This document shows positions 21,823 through 32,811 of a DNA stretch of 64,000 nt, one piece after another. A program made the position numbers and the translations under genes. How positions within the stretch are numbered: position 1 is the first letter of the stretch; each line of letters opens with the position of its first letter. The DNA lies in the NCBI RefSeq assembly GCF_000218685.1, contig NW_006763293.1, positions 1,172,720-1,236,719 on the forward strand, read 5' to 3'. The notes beneath the pieces are model-generated. The model had not been told where the DNA came from. It made no database searches and saw nothing but the letters and a program-made list of their open reading frames with translations. This stretch comes from Serpula lacrymans var. lacrymans S7.9. Its lineage: Eukaryota > Basidiomycota > Agaricomycetes > Boletales > Serpulaceae.

Positions 21823-23744
21823 ATGTCCGATGTATACACTACCCTTGGAGTCTCTCCGCAGAAAAAACGTCGCCTCTCCAGCCCTGATGGCGAGGTCACC
21901 CCGAAGAGACTCAGATTAGCGTGCGTATAGTTCAGCTTATAACCATGTTAGTATGATTCACAGAATACCCGTCAATAACAGGCCACCCACCCCTCCTGCT
22001 TCCGCTCACAAAAGCAGCTCATCATTACTTTCTTTACCAACACATTTATTGCGACTCAACTCCCTTCAGATCGCCCTACAGCATGCTCTATCACATGCCC
22101 TTGCTACAGCTGCTGTTTCACCTTCTTCAGACACGGGCATCGTACGAAATATACTCAATCATGTCTCATTAACGACCTACAGTGGTTTTACTACGAAATT
22201 CGAAGTTGATGATTTAAAACGACTTTGCTGGCTATGGGAATGGGATGGCAGAGCTCTTCCCGAATCCAAGGCCGAAGCTCACGACCGTGACGATGAAAAT
22301 CCTTTCTTGGATACTCCGCCCTCGCCTCCACCCAAGGACTGGACGCGGGGCTCTATGGGCTTTATCATCAGCCCAACAAGCCACTTCTCAAAGAGTGTGG
22401 CGAAGCGTGTCCCTGTGTATGGCGTCGGTGTCGAAGTCGAGATGGACATAGACAAAAACATGACCGGCGGAATGGCAGCCGTTGCTCGATGGACAGCAGA
22501 CGGTGGACGAAGGCGCAAGGAGTTTAGTGGCAAGCTCAGACGATGGATCGAGGTATGTGTTATTTCCTGTAAATTAGGTCATGAACTAATCTATCGATTG
22601 TGCACAAAGCTACACCACAATGTCAAATCGATCCCCAACATTCCAATTGCAAATCTGCCTGAAATTAGCACCGCTACGAAAGCATCCGCGCTGACTCGTG
22701 CCCTAGTGTCGGCATCTCCTAAAGGAATGGCTTCTCTTTCAGGTTTGGTACCTTCAAGCCCGTCGTTTCCCACCAAATCGCATGCCAAGTCAGCCACAAA
22801 GTCTCCTACCAAGTCTCCTGCCAAACAAGCGATCACAGCAAATAAGTTTGCCGTACCATTTCCAACAATAGCCACCTCATCCGCGAGCGCTGCGGATGCA
22901 AAGAACTCCGTAACCTTCCCACAAACCCCATCCTCACGCCGTATTCGAGACCCCGCGGGTAGCTACTTGACTCCATTCAAGACTCCTCTGAAGGTTGCTC
23001 GTGAAAGCACCTCTGACGAGTCAAGGCCATGTACTCCAGTTCACCAGAGGGGAGCTAAAGCTGAGACCGCCCCAAGCACACCTACGACATCTCGTCGTCA
23101 AGCCCTTTATGAGCGTATTCATCAACGTTCCCTTACAGCAACGCCAAGCAAATCGGCTGGTGCAAAGGTGGCCGGGAGTAAAATGACCATAGAACAGATT
23201 CAGAAGCTTGGTCAAGAAGAAATGCGCCGCCGCTGTCTACTAGGTCGTCTAGGCGGCGTCGCTGAAAGCGTATGGATGTAAGTTGCTTTCTCCAATCGTG
23301 TAGATCATGATCCCTTAAGCTTTTCTATTGCAATACAGGCTTTTTTCTGCCCCAACTGGATCATCGTCTACTCCTGCACTTCGAAAGCGAAAGGCGCTAC
23401 CTAACTCTGAAGTTGAATCTGCCATCATCAAATCCTCCCCTGTACCAATGTCTACCTCGGAAGCGACAGAGTCCCTGAAATTGCTGACGGGCCTGTGTCC
23501 ATTCTTTCTTCGGCAACTTGAGATCACTGGCGAAGAGTGGTTAGAGATGCCAGCATCAACTCCAGCCTCGAACAGTACTGAATCTGGAACTAAAGGGCTT
23601 GTACCACCCCCGAGTCCAGGCTCTAAAGTGAAGGATAGTGCCACGGAATTGTTGACGCGAAGCCCTAGAAGGGTTAAACGTGAGGCAGGAGGGCTGCGTG
23701 AAGTAAGGGAGATCATTAGGAAAGAACTAGAACTGCAGGACTAA
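21823..23744 (+). CDS. CDT1: DNA replication licensing factor CDT1
   Basis: Four exons (21823-21920, 21964-22552, 22610-23277, 23339-23744) encode 586 residues. The N-terminus has SPQKKRRLSSPDGEVTPKR, basic and with SP/TP sites. A central winged-helix-type region carries FTTKFEVDDLKRLCWLWEWD and RRRKEFSGKLRRWIE. A Ser/Lys/Pro linker with TKSPTKSPAK follows, then the C-terminal Cdt1 domain (MTIEQIQKLGQEEMRRRCLL, and CPFFLRQLEITGEEWLEMP). CDT1 loads the MCM2-7 helicase onto origins with ORC and CDC6. The SP/TP sites suggest CDK control. The second intron (22553-22609) is 57 bases without an in-frame stop, so a retained form would also be translatable. Confidence 0.88.
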
Positions 23745-23922
23745 GGAATCTATCATGCTTATCTATATTGCTTTCCTTCATTTAGTTCGATTTGTCAATG
23801 TAGTCGTGATGAAATATACTAGTTTTTGATCAAAGCATCCGATAGATTTATGTCCAGTGTACCAGAGTGCACGTAAATGTACAAGATAAAGATATGATAA
23901 TATCAGTATAACTAGTCATCGA

Positions 23923-24936
23923 TTAATTACCGCTTGCGCCGGCGTTAGCACCATGCTCGTTAGCAAGGAACTCGGTCCATATGCTATCCAAATGGTATAA
24001 CACAGCCAAGTGACCTCCATCGACAGACCTGCAGCGTGAATTCTTGTAATTCGCCGCAAGATACTGTGACATGGCTTCAGGAGCCATTTTATCGTCCTTT
24101 CCGAAAACGAGGAGGACTGGAGGACGAGAATGATTCTCGTCAAGCTCGTTAGGGTGGAAGCCCCAGTCTGCGTGAAGCACGTCGGACATCAGAGAAAAGC
24201 CCTCCCAAGATTTAGCTACGCTTCGGATGGCGTTCTTCGCCATATTCAGCTCCGTCTCGCCCTCTGCTATACCCTGCCTTTCCCTCCACCTAGCATATTC
24301 CTCCAACTCTGCCTGATCCATCGTGTCGAACAAAGTCTTGCGAAGAAAGGCTTCGGCCCCTGCTTCAGTGGCCAGCTGTTTGGATATAATGAATTTCACT
24401 AGTCGTGGGATGAGCTTGAACGGAATAAAGCGCGCTGGTGGGCCAGCCATGATGTAATTTGACCACGACATGTGCTTCGCGTAATCGACATGGTAGTGGA
24501 AGGGGGAGAGGGCACCGAGCAACAATACACCTGCAATGTATCGTCCGAATGGGAACGCGTCGTATGGCGCACCAAACAGTATCTGTGCAGGTACAGTTCC
24601 AAACGAACCTCCAGCTATGTAGAGCTTAATGGCATGATTATTCGGGTATAGATGCTCGAGTAGCGCAGTGATGTCGCTCGTCAAACAGGCAGGATATGAA
24701 GTCGATGGAAGTGGAGGAGATGTGTTGCCCCAACCAGGAAGAGTGGGAGCGACATAGCGAATGTTTTTGCTCAGGATTATTTGGGATGTCTTCGAAGCCT
24801 CGCCAACGGTAAAGGCACCGTGAAGATAAAGAATGATAGTGGTGCTGGTCAGGGTTCCAGCTTCTGCATACGCGAGAGTACGTCCGCCAGGTAACGCTAA
24901 CTTCTTTTCCACAGATTCATCCATTGCCTCTATCAA
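23923..24936 (-). CDS. Alpha/beta hydrolase fold protein
   Basis: An intronless ORF of 337 residues, unusual in this intron-rich window. The alpha/beta hydrolase signature is complete: an oxyanion-type LYLHGAF, nucleophile elbow GGSFGT (G-x-S-x-G near residue 112), an acid in GKDDKMAPEA and the catalytic His in DGGHLAVL near the end. A lid region of about 120 residues lies between strands 6 and 7. The substrate is unknown; esterase or epoxide-hydrolase-like roles are possible. The ATG at 24924 is an alternative start. It converges on CDT1. Confidence 0.85.
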   Translation of the reverse strand: MIEAMDESVEKKLALPGGRTLAYAEAGTLTSTTIILYLHGAFTVGEASKTSQIILSKNIRYVAPTLPGWGNTSPPLPSTSYPACLTSDITALLEHLYPNNHAIKLYIAGGSFGTVPAQILFGAPYDAFPFGRYIAGVLLLGALSPFHYHVDYAKHMSWSNYIMAGPPARFIPFKLIPRLVKFIISKQLATEAGAEAFLRKTLFDTMDQAELEEYARWRERQGIAEGETELNMAKNAIRSVAKSWEGFSLMSDVLHADWGFHPNELDENHSRPPVLLVFGKDDKMAPEAMSQYLAANYKNSRCRSVDGGHLAVLYHLDSIWTEFLANEHGANAGASGN

Positions 24937-25153
24937 GAAATACGAAGAAACGAATATCGGTGTTCAGGAGCAATTCAGGAGTGATATATATCCAACACAC
25001 GTACAAGAAGGCACCTTTAAGGTCTACAGATTCAACACCCACATCTGCATTACGTCTACAACTTAAATATATCTGGTACCTGCCGACGGCGCTGCGCATC
25101 TTGCGCAGGAACATTGTCCGACACGGTATCTTTCATTGAATTGACATGCGCGG

Positions 25154-26765
25154 TCACATCCCTAGTCCCCCCCTGGCAGCCTGCGTAAAGTCGGCGCAGT
25201 TGACAACCTTCCCTTCCTTCCGACTGTGCTCCGCAGCGAACACTGTCAAGTGACTGTTCAATACTTCACTCACGTGAGTCCCAAGCAACTCTTGCTTCCC
25301 AGTTCTGACTGCCTCGACAAATGTTCGTATCAATCCCAAGTCCCCTCCACCATGACCTCCACCTTCATTTTTCGGGTGATAGGTAGTCGCCTGGCCAGTC
25401 CGAAAGTTCGTAACAGTGAACTGAGACATATCGCCAACAATCTCGCCATGTGTGAAGTGCAGACGCGTTTGACGATCGCAAATGAGGGATGTTTGTGCAA
25501 CCATGGTGAAAGAGACAGTAGCCCCAGATGAAAACTCGATGTTCACCACCTAGATCGAAAGTACATGTTAGGATATACCTGTTGGTAACGCATAAAAGAG
25601 ACTTGCCTGATTGTCACAGACGTCATTGTCGCTCTCATATACACACTGACCATAAGGTCCACTCCGCAAAGCATCGGTAATGTTCTCAATATCTGGAATA
25701 CCATCCACGATCGTGCTCGCGGGCCAACGCGTGTTGCCACGAGAAACAGGTTCAAGATAAACTGATAATAATTTGTGAGCAAGCATAGGTTTTTACACGT
25801 GTGAAAATGTACTTCTCTTCGCACTATAAGGACATTCTTCGTTGATCGAACAGTCCAAACAGCGCAACGCATCTCCAGCTGTTGACGGTTTCTTGGCTTT
25901 AGAAAAGTGGTTGAGCGATCCGAAGGAAGAGACACGAGTGGGAATAGCAGGTGACAGCCAATGACATAAGATATCAATATCACTAAAAGAAATAGCATGA
26001 GCGGCATGTTTCAAACACGAAATAAAGACATCTCTTACTGGCAACTCTTCGTCATGAGAGAGAAAGAACTTTCAGCTTCTTTGGACCAGTCTCCACGTAC
26101 ATACGAGTGTGCAAAATGATAATAACCAACTGGTTCGACGTGAACCACATTCACGAGCTCCCCAAGCTCCCTTGAGTGTACTACCTCCGTGAGAGCTTTG
26201 TTGTACGGGGAATAACGCAAAACTGACAGATATATCAGTATTGACTGGGATGCGAAGAAATCTTGGATGAGCTAGTTACCATGTCCCATGCCAAATATGA
26301 TATCAGCGTTCTTCACAGCTGCCTCTATCTTCAGGCAGTCCTCCAAGCTCGTAGCCATTGGTTTCTCACACAAAATGTGATACCCTTGTTCAGCGAATGC
26401 AAGCACCACCTCGAGATGCATTTTGTCTTGGACAGCAACGATAACTGCATCAGCCAGCCGTTTCCCGACTGTTTCGATAGTCTCTGCTGATGCTTTGTGC
26501 AAATCTTGCCATGTTTTAAAAACAAGAGTGTCATCGACTCCATGAGCATCTGCGAATAGTTGACGCGTCTTTGGGCGAGGTTCGGCGATAGCGACTACTT
26601 TGCATTTGTGGGGTTCGTCCAATGGATAGGCAGAGTAGTTCTGGAAACAGAGCTTGAGTATCGTATTGATAAAAGAGCCGAGAAGCGTTTAACCTTGCCA
26701 CGTTGACCGCATCCTACTACTGCAAGAGTGATGGGTTCTGCTGGAGATTTGCATTCAAAACCCAT
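25154..26765 (-). CDS. Gfo/Idh/MocA family NAD(P)-dependent oxidoreductase
   Basis: A minus-strand gene of several exons. The Rossmann fold opens with ITLAVVGCGQRGK, spliced to NYSAYPLDEPHKCKVVAIAE. Residues near 100-125 carry the family motif GYHILCEKPMATSLEDC, whose EKP Lys normally sits at the active site, and a D-A-V-I-V-A strand precedes it. The C-terminal sheet domain includes VVNIEFSSGATVSFTMVAQ. It also carries CLDCSINEECPYSAKRIYL; this Cys-containing insert occurs in some fungal members. Substrates in this superfamily are usually sugars or inositols, and none can be assigned here. The first donor (AAG|GTTAAA) is weak but gives the only frame joining the GxGxxG loop to the next strand. 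Confidence 0.88.
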
Positions 26766-27201
26766 GGTACGAAAAGATAGCTCACTTCGAGTTGGATTGT
26801 GTATGTGCTTGGTATAGGCTGTCTTGGGTGGCCTTTGATGGTAACATGTGTTGCGATATGATCACGAGACAGTTGTAAAGCTTTCCAAACCTGTTTGGTG
26901 ACTCGATTCGCTGATAACTTGAACCATAATCCGGCAGCTTGAGTATTTCTGCATGGGTTTATACACAAAAGAACATGAGGTATATAATGTTGGAAAGCTG
27001 GAAAAAACCTAACGTTACCACCACTATTTGTTGCCGATAGCGAGAGCTACGCAGTTGGTCTTACCCTTTCTTGTTACCTCTAATTTCCGTGTGTCAGACT
27101 GTAACTTTACTGAGTCTCCGAAATAATTCTTCGCTGCAACATTACAGTGTACACCAGCACATCCTGTCCAACGCGTTGAAGCCTTGGGTTGTGCAAGCGA
27201 C
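26766..27201. other. Divergent intergenic region
   Basis: About 435 bases between the oxidoreductase and the YlxR-motif gene. A minus-strand ORF here has no similarity I recognise. Probably the promoters of both genes. Confidence 0.4.
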
Positions 27202-28724
27202 ATGCCCCGTCTTCTTCCCCGTCTCTTACGAATACTGGCAAATGCGCTCCCCGCTCAAAAGAAAGGAGGTCGAGAAAATAATCCACGCTTTTCGAAGAAA
27301 ACCAAGAAAAACTCGAGAAAACCTTCGCTGCCTGCAGCTTCATTTTCTCTGGTCAACAGAACACAGTCCATACTTCTGGACCCTTTGAATCCCATCACCA
27401 ACCCTCGGACTCGTGCACGGCACAAATCAGCGCCTCCTCGAGTACGAGTACAAGGACGTCGCCATCTCACAGAGGATCCAGATCATGCGAGTCCAAGGAG
27501 TATGACGGTTCTTGAGCGCGAATACTGGTCAAGTCCATACCGTATGTCTATTTTGTCTGCGATGGAACATCGTTCCTTCCGCTTATTTGGTAGTCAGAAT
27601 GCTATCTACCCCCTTGCGTCAATGTATAGTCACGCGCAGATTCTTACCATCTGGTGAGTTGTTTCCTTCTAGCGATATCAGACACCCACCAACCTTTCTT
27701 ATTTCCAAGATTTTCTCATTCGATTGACCCCCATGCGAGTGGACTTGGAAGCGACGCGTGCTACCTCGTTATTACCTGATGGACTTGAACACCCTCAATA
27801 CAAGGCTCGAAAAGGTCACACAGGAGTATATATGATTTGCTGGAAAGCAGCTGTCCAGCAACTTCAAGAGCGAAGTGAGAGTCTCTTCTCTCTTCCGATC
27901 GCTGTTTCACTTATTATGTACGGATAGAGCCTTTTCGTCGTTTTGCTGCTAATCTTTCGGTGCACGCTCTTCTTGATTCACATATCGGACATCTATTACG
28001 GCTTCGGGTATTACAAGAGCTTGAGGTGCTGGCCGACAGTCTACGGATTTCTCCTCGTGGATCTACGGAAACGATGGTCCTTCGGAGGCTCACTCGCGCC
28101 GAATGGAAAACAGTGCGTACAAATGGTTTAATCAAGCATGATGGCGCTGCAGCGGTACTCGTTGTACCACCTCTCAATCGAGATCCTATAACCAAACTGA
28201 AATCAAGCGCTTCAATGAAACCAGACCATTCGGACTCAGTTGATTTGCAGGATCCAGACTCCGAGGTTTCACGGCGACCCCTTCCACTCTCCTCCCTTTA
28301 TCCATGTGATAATTTCGATACGAAGGACCTTCCTTTCCCTGATCTGCTACCGACCTCTCAGGTGCCTTTATATAACGGTTTAACTCTATTTCCCTCAGCA
28401 CCACAACGTGCAGTGTTATATGCTGCTTTGTGTAAGCTGTTGGCTGTGGAACGTAAGGCGCGATGGCGGACACACGCGCACCCTGACCCATCTAGTAAAG
28501 AGCTCACAAAATCAACTAATAGCGATGAAAAGGGAAGTCATGCATTCCTACTGACTTCTGACGATCGTACTGTGAAGAGAGGTGATACGGCTGCCTTGGC
28601 GATTGCATTATGGCGATTAAGAATGTGGGAAGGGGAAGCATGGCAAGGCGACAGTGATGGCAATGAAGGATGGGAGATCAATAAGGAGTGGAGGTTGAAT
28701 TATAACAAGAATTGGAGAATATAA
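27202..28724 (+). CDS. Basic protein with a YlxR-like motif, possibly mitochondrial
   Basis: Four exons (27202-27541, 27594-27653, 27710-27874, 27928-28724) encode 453 residues. The first 50 residues are rich in Arg and Lys (MPRLLPRLLRILANALPAQK), as in a mitochondrial presequence. Residues 115-200 read LRQCIVTRRFLPSDFLIRL, then LPDGLEHP, then KGHTGVYMICWKAAVQQLQ and PFRRFA. This order matches the bacterial YlxR/RnpM fold: R-x-C-x-x-x-R, P, L-x-R, then G-x-x-x-Y-x-C/W and a basic helix. The rest (LLRLRVLQELEVLADSL, ETMVLRRLTRAEWKTVRTNG) is unknown to me. YlxR binds RNA and modulates RNase P in bacteria. The link is pattern-based only. Confidence 0.6.
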
Positions 28725-28870
28725 TGAGCACAAGAGGATAATAACTCATGGACTTGAGGATAATACAGACTATGTTCCTTCAATTGGGGCTAATCGAAAG
28801 GGCCGGTCTAACATGCTGGCCAATCTGAGAAAATGACAAACACGCATTTTTTAAATTACAGGTTATGATT

Positions 28871-29876
28871 CTATTCGACAGCCATGGGGACTGGTTCCAG
28901 GACCTTCTTAGCCGCAGCTCCAAGTACTTCACGTCCTTCCCAAAACTTCGGTAGTTGGTCACCGGGGACAAATAATCTCTCAACGCCCTCTTCTGTTATG
29001 ACACACATACGGATTACACCACCTGAGGAGCCATCTCTCGACATGGCAAGCGAAAGGGCTGATATTAAAGAACAACCGAAGTCGGTGAGAATACGATACT
29101 ACAGGCAACTGCATGGTAAACTTACTGTTTTTGACAAAGTTGACAGTTTCGTCCCTACCCCAACCTTCTTGGTAAGTAGCATCGCAGTATCCATACACGT
29201 ATGTGGACCCGGATCCTATGATACAGTTTAGACCAAAAATAAATAGTTAGATGGTGATGAGAGAAAAGCTCACCGCCAATAGCCCATGGCTGTCGGAAGA
29301 GACCACCACCAAGAGGGATATTATACACGCTTGGGCCTACGTCCTTATCCCAGCCGGCCACAATAATTCCTGCACTCAGTGCATCCTTGTTTTCGTAACA
29401 GAGTTTCTGGAAGACTGCTGCTGCTATGTGTACGGGTGGAGGAGTACCGCTTTGTTGGCTAAGAGAGTATTAATTTCATGGACGATGGCGAGAATTAGAC
29501 GTAAGACATACGAGTACTGCTGCAGATAGAAATGTACGATATCTGCTACGGCCTGAGTATCAGCAGCAGATCCTGAGCGACAGCAATATACACGATCGTG
29601 GACATGGGTTAATTTGTCTGTTACACGATTAGCCTGTCAAACGTTGGTGTGAGTTTAGCAGGAGAAGTCGACAGTAAAATCCATACGATATAACTTCCAG
29701 TCGTGGTACGACTGTCTGCTCCGATGACGACCCCGCGATCGAACTGAACGGCCATGATAGATGTCTGTATATGCAAGTAAGCACTTCGCTACACCGTAGA
29801 TTCGTAGGGATTCACGCACACCGAGGTTTACTTCCCCACTCTTGAGACGGTTCATGTCTACGCCTACGCTTTCCAT
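28871..29876 (-). CDS. PRE3: 20S proteasome subunit beta-1 (PSMB6 type)
   Basis: A minus-strand gene of several exons. Exon 1 encodes a 19-residue propeptide ending NLG. The mature chain starts with the catalytic Thr in [20 protein letters not shown], followed by [53 protein letters not shown] and [20 protein letters not shown]. This is the caspase-like (PGPH) active subunit of the 20S core. Both propeptide and active site look intact. It shares a spacer of about 170 bases with the divergent lid gene RPN12. Confidence 0.96.
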
Positions 29877-30048
29877 GGTTGACTGAAGGAGTAAGAAAAG
29901 CTTATGTGGTGGGAGGGGCTTGAGCTGGTGTCGATAAGTGGCCGCGGTTACTTCGAGTTTGGGCTGTGGCGGGCTGACGCGTCTTTGCGTGACCTCGATT
30001 CTTGGACGCGTGTCTCATTCTTTGAATCTCGTCAAAGTTGCTACAACC
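29877..30048. promoter_or_regulatory. Shared promoter of PRE3 and RPN12
   Basis: A 172-base spacer separates the start codons of two divergently transcribed proteasome genes, so a bidirectional promoter is likely. I looked for the yeast Rpn4 site (GGTGGCAAA) on both strands and saw no exact copy; a TGTGGCGGGC stretch near 29967 is GC-rich and unassigned. Confidence 0.5.
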
Positions 30049-31118
30049 ATGCCTCCTCAACAACTCATTTCTCTCCACAAGGAACTGCAACGTACTTTCG
30101 AATCAAGATTCTCCGATGCCAACACCCTCAGCAAATGCGGGTCTTTGCTGGCGCAGCTCAAGGTACCTTGTAGACCACTATGTTGGCTGAATTACCACCG
30201 CTCACTCAATTGAAAGATTGGTTTGATAGATAATGGCCTCCTACTTCCCCAGGAGAACCCAAAGCTAGAGGATATAGTAATGACTCGTACGTCGTGCTGC
30301 GATTAACCTGACCATGCACTACAACTGTATTTAGGCGATATTCTCGAAATTGGTGCTTTCTGGAGTATAAGGACAAAAAATGTTCCCTCATTCGATCGCT
30401 ACTTCTCCCAGCTACAAACATTTTACACAGACTTCAGGTGTGTATAGTGGTTCTGTTTCTTGCTAGCGTATTCCTCATGGTCTTATCAGCTCAATTATGC
30501 CTCCGTCTCCACGCGAGTTTCCCATCCGGGGCCTCCACTTAATTCGTCTCTTAACTCAAAACCGCATCGCCGACTTTCACACAGCATTAGAGTCTCTACC
30601 TCTTCCTGCAGATGAAATCAATGCCAACCCTTACATCAGACATCCCGTTAATTTGGAGAGATGGCTAATGGAAGGCAGCTATAGCAAGGTGTGGAATGCC
30701 CGAGAAGAAGCACCCGCAGAGGAGTACAAATTCTTCATTGACAGTCTGATGGGTACAATTCGGTATGTTGTGATTACCCTTTCATCATTTGCGTCAGTAC
30801 TGACATGACGAGTGTAGAAATGAAATCGCAAGCTGCGAGGAAATGGCTTATGACAGCTTACCATTGAAAGATGCGGCTACTTTGTTGTTCTTCTCTACTA
30901 TAAATGAAGTAGTCGCCTTCGCACAACAGGTAAGCCAAATGGCCACTTTAATGATTAACAACTAATCAGGTCTGCATATATAGCGTGGATGGCAAGTAAG
31001 CCTGGTAGAGAGCACTGTTACATTTACGCGAAAAGGCGATGACAAGATAGAAATACCCAGACAGAAGCTTATAGCCGCTTCCCTAGCTTATGCACGAGAA
31101 CTCGAGCAAATTGTATAG
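30049..31118 (+). CDS. RPN12: 26S proteasome lid subunit RPN12
   Basis: Multi-exon gene of about 265 residues. The N-terminal helical repeats include MTRDILEIGAFWSIRTKN and PSFDRYFSQLQTFYTDF. The PCI part has RGLHLIRLLTQNRIADFHTA, YIRHPVNLERWLMEGSYSK and EEYKFFIDSLMGTIRNEIAS. The end, LIAASLAYARELEQIV, matches the family's C-terminal helix. RPN12 is the last subunit added to the lid in 26S assembly. Start at 30049, stop at 31116-31118. It converges on alpha7 with about 100 bases between stops. Confidence 0.94.
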
Positions 31119-31221
31119 ATACCTTGTCTTTGTCTGACCGAATGAGGAAGCATTAGCTGGCAAAAGATTTCTTCAGTAGTTCATCATTGGCACAGTGTAT
31201 AGCATTACAATAACTACATCT

Positions 31222-32298
31222 TTATTCGAAAGTCTCCAGTGCCTCCTTAGCCTTTTGTTCCGCCTCATCAAGCAAATCTTTTGGAACGGCTAAATGCAAG
31301 CCATTTGTTTCATCACCAATCCATGACATCTCTAGCTCAAATTCCTTCTCTTTAGCATCGTCATGTACCAGGTATATTCTGTAATATAGATGTCAGCGTG
31401 CAGTATGGAGATCAGATATAATGATTGAGATATTTTACATTCTGGCGGCTTCGAGAACAGCTTCTCGTGTCGACATCTCTTGTAGCTTGAGCTTCTCCAG
31501 TTCTGTCTTTGCAAGCTGGCGACCCTTGCCCACCGCCGCACCGTGATACCCCTGCAGGTAACGGTTAGTCCTATAAGTATGCAAGAGCAGTATGTGCGAT
31601 CTACGTACAAAGTAAACACCACTTGGCTCGATTATATACAATGATGGCCCATCCTTGTCAACACCTCCAACGATTGTGCTGATTCCGAACGGACGAACGG
31701 ACGAGTACAACGTGTAGACTTGGACGTATTGACCTATCCGACTCGTCATTTCCTTTCCAGAAACAAAAGTGAGACGTATTATCCGCAATGGTGATATAAA
31801 TATACCTTAAGTGGTATGCCAGAACGGTGAAGTTCCCGAAAATCATTTGCTTCGGCACGAGCCCTATTCGATATATTGCGCCCATCTGCTAGGAGGCCTG
31901 CAGTAGCCTGAGATATCACAACCTCTAGTAGGCTATATAGGGATATTTGTGGTAACTTACTAGCCCGATGTGCCTGTCCACACTCTGAATGCGTCGATTG
32001 GCACCAGGTACAAGGAGTTTCGAGTGAACCAATTTCTCCACAGCAAAAACAACGCCATCCTTGACGCGCAGTCCTATGGCAGTACTGGGAGAACACAGAA
32101 ATCAAGACATATATGCACTACTGGCATTAAATTTACTGACCCAGAGTTCTCCACTGCTTTATTAGCATACTCAACCTTGCATATGTATTTGAGTGTACTG
32201 AATAATAACGAGATCACGAGATAGCTTACCTGGAATATCCGACCGTCAGGAGAATATGTGCTGGCGGACAAGTCGTAACCTGTTCCAATTGAAGTCAT
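31222..32298 (-). CDS. PRE10: 20S proteasome subunit alpha-7 (PSMA3 type)
   Basis: A minus-strand gene of many exons. Exon 1 (32298-32230) reads [20 protein letters not shown] and then IFQ; exon 2 encodes [12 protein letters not shown] and ends at the donor GTCAGT; exon 3 begins at 32084 with [20 protein letters not shown]. Further on: [39 protein letters not shown] and an acidic end ([20 protein letters not shown]). This is alpha7 of the 20S ring, whose N-terminus helps gate the channel. All motifs look intact. A diverged copy of exons 1-3 lies head to head upstream (32554-32811). Confidence 0.96.
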
Positions 32299-32553
32299 GT
32301 TGATGCAGATGGACTATTTGCTGACAGTCGTATATAAAGAGTACAGATAGTGATACTGAGGCTGTCGGGACGCGCAACTACTGCGACGCGTCAGTACCAT
32401 ACACTGTGAGAAAGGCCCAATCGAACCGAGCCCAAGCTGTGGCGAGCCAGGCGTGTTCCTATTCGAACCAAGCTCGACTCTGCTCATATGTACTAATTCG
32501 TGCCCATACATACTCTTATTTTACGACCTTCACCACCATTTATCAGTCTGAAC

Positions 32554-32811
32554 ATGACTTCGGTAGGGCTACTTTATCCTTCTGATGGTCGCATATCCCA
32601 GGTTCGTTATCTTTTTTGGTCTAAATTTCGCTCCCGAGAGCTCAGATGCACCTAGAAGGTCGATTATGCTAACAAACTCGTGGAGAATTCTGGGTCAGTA
32701 CATTAAATCCCAGTGACTATTATCCTTATTAAACATCGTACCTTTGCTAGCAGTACCCGTGATAAAGACGATGTTGGTTTGGAGGTGGAGAAACTAATTC
32801 AATCAAAACTC
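32554..32811 (+). repeat. Inverted, diverged copy of the alpha7 exons 1-3
   Basis: Three exons (32554-32601, 32659-32693, and 32754 onward) align with the first three exons of the divergent alpha7 gene, with the same order, phases and splice positions. Exon 1: MTSVGLLYPSDGRISQ against MTSIG...YSPDGRIFQ, with seven codons missing in the middle. Exon 2 (35 bases) differs at 7 positions, and both copies end at the donor GTCAGTA. Exon 3 opens with T then AC- in both and shares VEKL..SKL. The frame stays open throughout and continues into the nucleoporin. This is a duplication, older than trivial but recognisable at DNA level. Confidence 0.8.
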
